6,805 nt of DNA, taken from positions 1-6,805 of the forward strand of contig CAILMA010000657.1 of assembly GCA_903835145.1 (NCBI GenBank). Direction: 5' to 3'. Position numbers and translations under genes: made by a program. The notes beneath the pieces are model-generated. The model worked only from the letters and a program-made list of their open reading frames with translations. It had not been told where the DNA came from and ran no database searches. Source of the stretch: an uncultured Bacteroidota bacterium. Lineage in GTDB: Bacteria > Bacteroidota > Bacteroidia > Chitinophagales > Chitinophagaceae. The first letter of the stretch is position 1; the number at the start of each line of letters is the position of its first letter. Shown here piece after piece: positions 1 through 4,650 of the stretch.

Positions 1-2
1 AG

Positions 3-3000
3 CATGCTTATGAGGCACCGCTCAGGGCTGCTTTTTATGATGCGACCGATGAGCAGTCTTACTTCTCTCTGAAAAACAACATCAACAAGCTCAACATGCT
101 GTTGCCGCTTTGGATGACTATTGACTCTGCTGGCGACACCATAAATGTAAATACAGACATAAGAGGGTCAGACATTATTTTGGCTTCGAAAGTGCCGGTA
201 GTAGCAGTCATTTCTAACTTTTCAGGCGCTGACTTTAACGGGGCTCCCCTGCACCGGATAATAAATGATGCAGCAAAGAAGGAAAGGCTCATTAGCGGCA
301 TTATAGCCGTTGTGCAGAAAAATCATTTCGCTGGCGTGAATATTGACTTTGAGGAGTTGCAGGAGACAAGCGATGAGACCATGGTTGTTTTTATGAAGGA
401 ACTATATGAGCGGATGCATGCCCTGCACCTGATAGTTACTCAGGATGTTTCACCGTTTAACAGCGACTATAACCTCACCGAGCTTGCAAAATACAATGAT
501 TACATCTTCCTGATGGCCTATGACGAGCACAACAGCAACAGTGCTCCCGGGCCCATAAGCTCGCAAAAATATATTGAGGGTGCAATAGAGGATGCCATAA
601 AGCAGGTGGCCCCCGGTAAGCTGGTGTTGGCTATCGCCGGCTATGGGTATGACTGGCCCCGGGGCAGCACCGCAGCCGATGTTTCCTACTCAGAGGCATT
701 GAGCATAGCCGGGGAGTCAGAAGCGAAAGTGGTATTTGACACTACGACCTATAACCTAAATTATACCTACTCCGATGAAAACAACATAGAACATTCGGTT
801 TTCTTTGCTGATGCTGCAACGAATTTTAATACCATGCGGTTTGCCACCGAGTACGGTGCGGCCGGTGTTGCGCTATGGCGCCTCGGGCAGGAGGACAGTC
901 GCCTCTGGACCTTTTACAACAAAGACATAAGCGATAAGGGCGTGGACAGTTTTAACTATAAAGTCCTCAACAATGTAAACTCCAGCAACGATGTAGATTA
1001 CGTAGGCGAGGGGGAGATACTGGATGTGATAAGCACACCAAAAGCAGGGTACATAGGCACTGAGGTAGACACTGCTGATGACCTGATAGCCAATGAAGAT
1101 TATAAAAGTCTGCCGTCCATTTTCGTAATAAAGAAATACGGTAAAAAAGACAAGAAGATTGTTCTTTCGTTTGACGACGGCCCCGATAATTCGTATACAC
1201 CCCGTATACTCGATATACTGAGTAAGGAGCATGTGCCCGCAGTATTTTTTATGATAGGCTACAATGCTGTGGACAATATTCCTATTGTGAAGCGGATATA
1301 CAATGAGGGATTTGAGATAGGCAATCACACGTTTACCCACCCCAACATAGCCAACATAAGCAAGAAGCGGGCGCTGATGGAGCTCAACAGTACCCGGTTG
1401 CTAATAGAGAGTATAACGGGGCATTCCACTGTTTTGTTTCGCGCGCCTTATAACGCCGACTCTGAGCCTGAGACAATGCAAGAGCTGGAGCCTGTGGCAT
1501 TCGCAAAGGAGAACAATTACCTAACCGTTGGCGAGTCGATAGACCCAGAAGACTGGGAGAAAGGGATTTCGGCCGATATTATTTTCAGCAGGGTAGTGCA
1601 GCAGGAGCACCTGGGTAACATCATTTTGCTGCATGATGCAGGCGGCGAGCCGGGTGAGCGGGAAGAGACCATCAAGGCCCTGCCGAGAATCATTAAATAC
1701 TTTAAAGACAAGGGATATACGTTCACTAGTGTTGCAGATCTTGTGAATGAAAAGCGCGACCAGCTGATGCCAGCAGTACCAAGGAACAGGAGTTACTACC
1801 TCGTACAGTTCAGCTACTATATGGCTGAGTTCGCCTATTTTGGTAGTCAGGCGCTGTTTTATTTCTTTATCATCTGCATTGTGCTATCGATAGTGAAGAT
1901 ACTGTTGCTGGCTTTTTTTGCCGTAAAGGAGTACAGAAGGGAGCGAAAAGAGCACTTGCTGCCACTGGCCGGTAGCCCGCTGGTAAGTATAATAGTGCCC
2001 GCATACAACGAAGAGGTGAATGCCGTTAGTTCTGTACATAAGCTCCTGAGGAGCACCTACCCCAACTACAATATCATCTTCATAGACGATGGCAGTAAGG
2101 ATACTACCTATGCAAGAGTTGCAGAAGCATTTAAAGACAATGAAAGGGTGCAGGTATTTACCAAGCCCAATGGCGGCAAGGCTTCGGCCCTGAACTATGG
2201 CATAATGCAAACCAATGCTGAGTATGTGCTGTGTATAGATGCTGATACCTACCTGCAGCCAGATGCACTGGAGCTGCTTGTAAGGCATTTTGCAGATGAA
2301 AGCGTTGGAGCCGTTGCAGGCAATGTGAAGGTGGGTAATGAAGTGAACATACTTACCCGCTGGCAGAACATAGAATACATTACCAGTCAGAATTTTGACC
2401 GCTATGCATTTGCTGCACTGAATGCCATAACCGTGGTACCGGGCGCTATAGGCGCCTTCCGTAAAAAGGCAATTGAAGAGGCTGGTGGCTTTACGAGCGA
2501 CACATTTGCTGAAGACTGTGACCTTACGATGCGGATGCTCAGGGCAGGGTACAAGATAAAAAATGAGAACAATGCAATAGCGCTCACGGAAGCCCCCGAG
2601 ACCATGAAGATGTTCTTAAAACAGCGATTCAGGTGGAGTTTTGGTGTAATGCAGTCGTTCTGGAAAAACAGGGATGCTTTGTTCAATACAGATTATGGCG
2701 CACTGGGGTGGGTGGCACTACCTAACATTCTTGTTTTCCAGATCATCATTCCTTTGTTTGCCCCGCTTGCCGACCTGTTTATGATTATTGGCATCTTTAC
2801 CGGCAATGGGTGGATGATATTTAAGTTCTACGGGTTATTTATGCTGGTGGATGTGTCTGTCGGTATTCTGGCATTTTCCTTTGAGCGGGAAAACCTGCTG
2901 AAGTTGCTCTGGATGATACCTCAGCGCATTATTTACCGGTGGATCATGCTGTACATACTCTACAAATCGATAAGGAGGGCATTTAAAGGTCAGTTACAAA

Positions 3001-3068
3001 GCTGGGGTGTGCTGAAGCGCACGGGCAACATTCAGGAGAATGCACGGCTGAAGTCGTTTAAGATATAA
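3..3068 (+). CDS. GH18-like hydrolase / CE4 polysaccharide deacetylase / processive GT2 glycosyltransferase fusion, 5'-partial
   Basis: The reading frame is open to the left edge, and the residues before the first internal ATG (position 96) already look like family sequence, so the true start and probably an N-terminal membrane anchor lie upstream. The visible part is 1021 residues. Residues about 1-310 are GH18-like: GVNIDFEE with the likely catalytic Glu at 351-353, MAYD at 513-524, and a late ALW motif at 870-878. Residues about 385-575 are a NodB/CE4 deacetylase: FDDGP (1170-1184), HTFTHP (1326-1343), RAPY (1440-1451), D-x-x-D-W (1542-1556) and LHD (1629-1637), so the Asp-His-His metal site and the catalytic Asp and His are all present. 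A membrane segment (about 1851-1922) followed by a Lys/Arg-rich stretch puts the next domain in the cytoplasm. That domain is GT2, with DDGS (2085-2096), DAD (2238-2246), EDCD (2511-2522) and QRFRW (2622-2636), followed by about four hydrophobic segments to position 2975. The family comparison is with PgaC/NodC/hyaluronan-type synthases and PgaB-type deacetylases. I infer synthesis plus extracytoplasmic processing of an exopolysaccharide; the sugar is not determinable here. Confidence 0.93.
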   Translation, partial: HAYEAPLRAAFYDATDEQSYFSLKNNINKLNMLLPLWMTIDSAGDTINVNTDIRGSDIILASKVPVVAVISNFSGADFNGAPLHRIINDAAKKERLISGIIAVVQKNHFAGVNIDFEELQETSDETMVVFMKELYERMHALHLIVTQDVSPFNSDYNLTELAKYNDYIFLMAYDEHNSNSAPGPISSQKYIEGAIEDAIKQVAPGKLVLAIAGYGYDWPRGSTAADVSYSEALSIAGESEAKVVFDTTTYNLNYTYSDENNIEHSVFFADAATNFNTMRFATEYGAAGVALWRLGQEDSRLWTFYNKDISDKGVDSFNYKVLNNVNSSNDVDYVGEGEILDVISTPKAGYIGTEVDTADDLIANEDYKSLPSIFVIKKYGKKDKKIVLSFDDGPDNSYTPRILDILSKEHVPAVFFMIGYNAVDNIPIVKRIYNEGFEIGNHTFTHPNIANISKKRALMELNSTRLLIESITGHSTVLFRAPYNADSEPETMQELEPVAFAKENNYLTVGESIDPEDWEKGISADIIFSRVVQQEHLGNIILLHDAGGEPGEREETIKALPRIIKYFKDKGYTFTSVADLVNEKRDQLMPAVPRNRSYYLVQFSYYMAEFAYFGSQALFYFFIICIVLSIVKILLLAFFAVKEYRRERKEHLLPLAGSPLVSIIVPAYNEEVNAVSSVHKLLRSTYPNYNIIFIDDGSKDTTYARVAEAFKDNERVQVFTKPNGGKASALNYGIMQTNAEYVLCIDADTYLQPDALELLVRHFADESVGAVAGNVKVGNEVNILTRWQNIEYITSQNFDRYAFAALNAITVVPGAIGAFRKKAIEEAGGFTSDTFAEDCDLTMRMLRAGYKIKNENNAIALTEAPETMKMFLKQRFRWSFGVMQSFWKNRDALFNTDYGALGWVALPNILVFQIIIPLFAPLADLFMIIGIFTGNGWMIFKFYGLFMLVDVSVGILAFSFERENLLKLLWMIPQRIIYRWIMLYILYKSIRRAFKGQLQSWGVLKRTGNIQENARLKSFKI

Positions 3069-3147
3069 CAGATTTTGAGTGGGACAATGGTTGCAGTTTG
3101 ATTGGCGTTGAACATAAATTTATTTTTCTCCGGACCCACCCTTGGTT

Positions 3148-3179
3148 GTTGTTTTTACGTCTTTACAGATGTACATTTA
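3148..3179 (+). promoter_or_regulatory. Weak Bacteroidota-type promoter candidate for the first NHL gene
   Basis: GTTG at 3148-3151 is followed, after 20 bases, by TACATTTA at 3172-3179. This differs by one base from the TAnnTTTG -7 element known for the Bacteroidota primary sigma factor, and the spacing is within its usual range. A start point a few bases downstream would leave only about ten bases of leader before the ATG at 3196. The region is AT-rich, so a chance match is quite possible. The rest of the 3069-3195 gap shows no convincing terminator or RNA gene. Confidence 0.25.
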
Positions 3180-3195
3180 CGATAACGCGTTTTTT

Positions 3196-4569
3196 ATGAA
3201 AAGATTAAACTGCCTGTTGCAAGCAGCTTTTGTAGCTGCGCTGTCCCTGATTGTTGTGTCTGGTGCCCGGGGTCAGATAATAACAACTATTGCCGGAAAC
3301 GGTTTTGGAGCAGGTGTTTTTGCCGGAGGCGGTTACAGCGGCGATGGCGGCCCCGCTACTGCCGCTAAACTCAGTTCCCCCATAGGCATCACAACCGATG
3401 CGGCGGGCAATATTTATTTTGCAGAGCAATTTAACCATGTAATAAGGAAGGTAGATGTACACGGCGTCATTACGACAATAGCCGGTACTGGTGCTTATGG
3501 GTTTAGCGGAGACGGCGGCCCTGCTACTGCTGCCTTGCTTAAAGAACCACTATTCCCGGTTTGTGATGGTGCCGGGAACATCATATTTTCGGATGGTGGT
3601 AACAGACGAATACGTAAAATAAGCACAGCAGGCATAATCACAACCATAGCCGGGTGCGACAGCAGCCACCTTACGGGAGACGGCAACCCTGCGACAGCAA
3701 TGGTGCTTTCCGGCCCTTCGGGCATAGCCTTAGATAAGCACGGCAACATTTTGTTTGCCGATGGTGTCGTGAATAAAATCACACCCTCGGGCCTTTTGTA
3801 CAGGTTTGCAGGGTGCGATGCCTGTAGTACCTACCGCGATGGGGCACCCGCCACACTTGTTGCCCTGAACGTACAGGGTATTGCCTTTGACACTGTGGGT
3901 AACCTTTATCTTGCTGATCAGGTAAAAAAAGTACTTATAGTAGACACAAACGGTATTATTTCAACCTTTGCAGGTAGGGTTACAGCAGGGTATGCCGGCG
4001 ATGGTGGCCCCGCTATTGATGCAGAGTTGTCGAGTCCATTTTCAGTTGCTGTAGATCATTATGGGAATGTGCTTATAGGCGATTATGGCAATAATGTGAT
4101 TCGGGTTGTTAATACCTCCGGTATAATAAGCACGATTGCTGGCTCTGATTCGCTCGGATACACAGGCGATGGCGGTCCGGCGACTGATGCCCGCCTCTAT
4201 GGTACAGGTGGTATGGCCTTTGATCCAGACAATAACCTGCTTTTTTGCGATATAACGAACAATGTCGTGAGGAAAGTAACGACCGGTGCGTTGAACGCTC
4301 CAGTTCTTGCCGCACCCGCAATAACATTAAACCTGCTGCCCAATCCGAACGACGGTCATTTTTGGATGCGCGCTACAGGTTGTGATCCCGGTGATTTTAA
4401 TGTTGTTATCGTAAATGCAATGGGGCAAGTGGTCAAACGTTTGTCTGTGCCGATAATAAAGTCGGGTATTGTTGAATTTCCCATTCACCTGAACGTGGCC
4501 GCCGGTAAATATTTCCTTTTTACTGAACAGGGCGGGCAGCGTGTTTCGGCTTCGGTTGTTGTGCAATGA
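3196..4569 (+). CDS. Secreted NHL-repeat (six-bladed beta-propeller) protein with T9SS sorting domain
   Basis: The product is 457 residues. I chose the ATG at 3196 over the upstream in-frame TTG (3142) and ATG (3169) because it gives a clean signal peptide: MKRL, a hydrophobic core, and probable cleavage after about residue 25-27 (ARGQ). Residues 28-364 are six NHL-type repeats of 53-63 residues (28-90, 91-146, 147-199, 200-253, 254-309, 310-364). The pattern is I-I-T-T-I-A-G, then S-G-D-G-G-P-A-T, then G-I-x-x-D-x-x-G-N-I-Y-x-A-D, then I-R-K-V. Six units fit one closed propeller. Repeats 3 and 4 are the most degenerate and carry extra cysteines. Residues 365-457 match a type A T9SS C-terminal domain: LLPNPNDGHF, then NAMGQVV, then AAGKYFL. 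In this family the domain directs outer-membrane export, is cleaved off, and usually leaves the protein attached to the surface. NHL propellers mostly bind partners rather than catalyse; the ligand is unknown. It is a paralogue of the next gene. Confidence 0.93.
   Translation: MKRLNCLLQAAFVAALSLIVVSGARGQIITTIAGNGFGAGVFAGGGYSGDGGPATAAKLSSPIGITTDAAGNIYFAEQFNHVIRKVDVHGVITTIAGTGAYGFSGDGGPATAALLKEPLFPVCDGAGNIIFSDGGNRRIRKISTAGIITTIAGCDSSHLTGDGNPATAMVLSGPSGIALDKHGNILFADGVVNKITPSGLLYRFAGCDACSTYRDGAPATLVALNVQGIAFDTVGNLYLADQVKKVLIVDTNGIISTFAGRVTAGYAGDGGPAIDAELSSPFSVAVDHYGNVLIGDYGNNVIRVVNTSGIISTIAGSDSLGYTGDGGPATDARLYGTGGMAFDPDNNLLFCDITNNVVRKVTTGALNAPVLAAPAITLNLLPNPNDGHFWMRATGCDPGDFNVVIVNAMGQVVKRLSVPIIKSGIVEFPIHLNVAAGKYFLFTEQGGQRVSASVVVQ
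3277..4287 (+). repeat. Six in-frame NHL-type coding repeats
   Basis: Units lie at 3277-3465, 3466-3633, 3634-3792, 3793-3954, 3955-4122 and 4123-4287 (159-189 bp). They align at protein level on the AG...SGDGGPAT and GN(I/L/V)-x-x-x-D cores, but have diverged strongly in DNA. The first unit carries a seven-residue insertion in its Gly-rich loop. Units 3 and 4 are two to three residues short and lose parts of the consensus; unit 4 reads Y-R-D-G-A-P-A-T where the others have S-G-D-G-G-P-A-T. Confidence 0.85.
4288..4566 (+). other. T9SS type A C-terminal sorting domain, first NHL protein
   Basis: The last 93 residues begin with an Ala/Pro-rich linker. They continue with the hallmarks of the sorting domain: L-N-L-L-P-N-P-N-D-G-H-F, a beta-strand ending in V-N-A-M-G-Q-V-V, and a late A-A-G-K-Y-F-L-F before the final strand. 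The order and spacing match the known Por secretion tail family. Confidence 0.88.
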
Positions 4570-4588
4570 AAGTGGTAACTCACCCTTT
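4569..4588 (+). terminator. Weak stem-loop at the stop codon of the first NHL gene
   Basis: AAAG-t-GGT (4569-4576) can pair with ACCCTTT (4582-4588) around a five-base loop, giving seven pairs with one bulged base. It overlaps the last base of the stop codon and is followed only by AATTT, not a real U-tract. It could be a weak terminator or an mRNA 3'-end structure, but this is a marginal call. Confidence 0.2.
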
Positions 4589-4590
4589 AA

Positions 4591-4622
4591 TTTGGCGAAA
4601 GGATAATAATAAGGGAAATTTG
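4591..4622 (+). promoter_or_regulatory. Bacteroidota-type promoter candidate for the second NHL gene
   Basis: TTTG at 4591-4594 matches the -33 element. After 20 bases comes GAAATTTG (4615-4622), one mismatch from the TAnnTTTG -7 element. Transcription would begin near 4628, giving a leader of roughly 20-25 bases. The leader has no Shine-Dalgarno sequence but is A-rich before the ATG, as is usual in this phylum. The -7 element overlaps the left arm of the inverted repeat at 4620-4648, which could therefore act as an operator. Confidence 0.4.
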
Positions 4623-4648
4623 CATTTTTTATACCCGAAAAAATGCAA
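4620..4648. repeat. Perfect 11-bp inverted repeat directly before the start codon of the second NHL gene
   Basis: TTGCATTTTTT (4620-4630) and AAAAAATGCAA (4638-4648) are exact reverse complements around a seven-base spacer. The right arm ends two bases before the ATG at 4651. It lacks a GC-rich stem and a trailing U-run, so an intrinsic terminator is unlikely. It may be a protein-binding dyad, or a hairpin in transcripts that read through from upstream. Confidence 0.6.
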
Positions 4649-4650
4649 TT

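Noticed and set aside
873..1340. Long antisense open frame of 155 codons inside the deacetylase region
   Set aside because: It lies opposite a coding frame with intact catalytic motifs and has no recognisable domain of its own; its Tyr/Ile/Val-heavy composition fits a mirror of the sense codons.
1884..2288. Antisense open frame of 134 codons opposite the GT2 domain
   Set aside because: The sense strand carries all GT2 motifs here. The antisense product is low in recognisable features and has no leader or promoter.
3142..3195. Upstream start (TTG 3142 or ATG 3169) for the first NHL gene
   Set aside because: Either start would add polar and aromatic residues before an already complete signal peptide beginning at the ATG at 3196.
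3069..3195. Terminator or small RNA between the synthase and the first NHL gene
   Set aside because: No GC-rich stem with a U-tract is visible; the AT-rich run near 3115-3128 has no adjoining hairpin.
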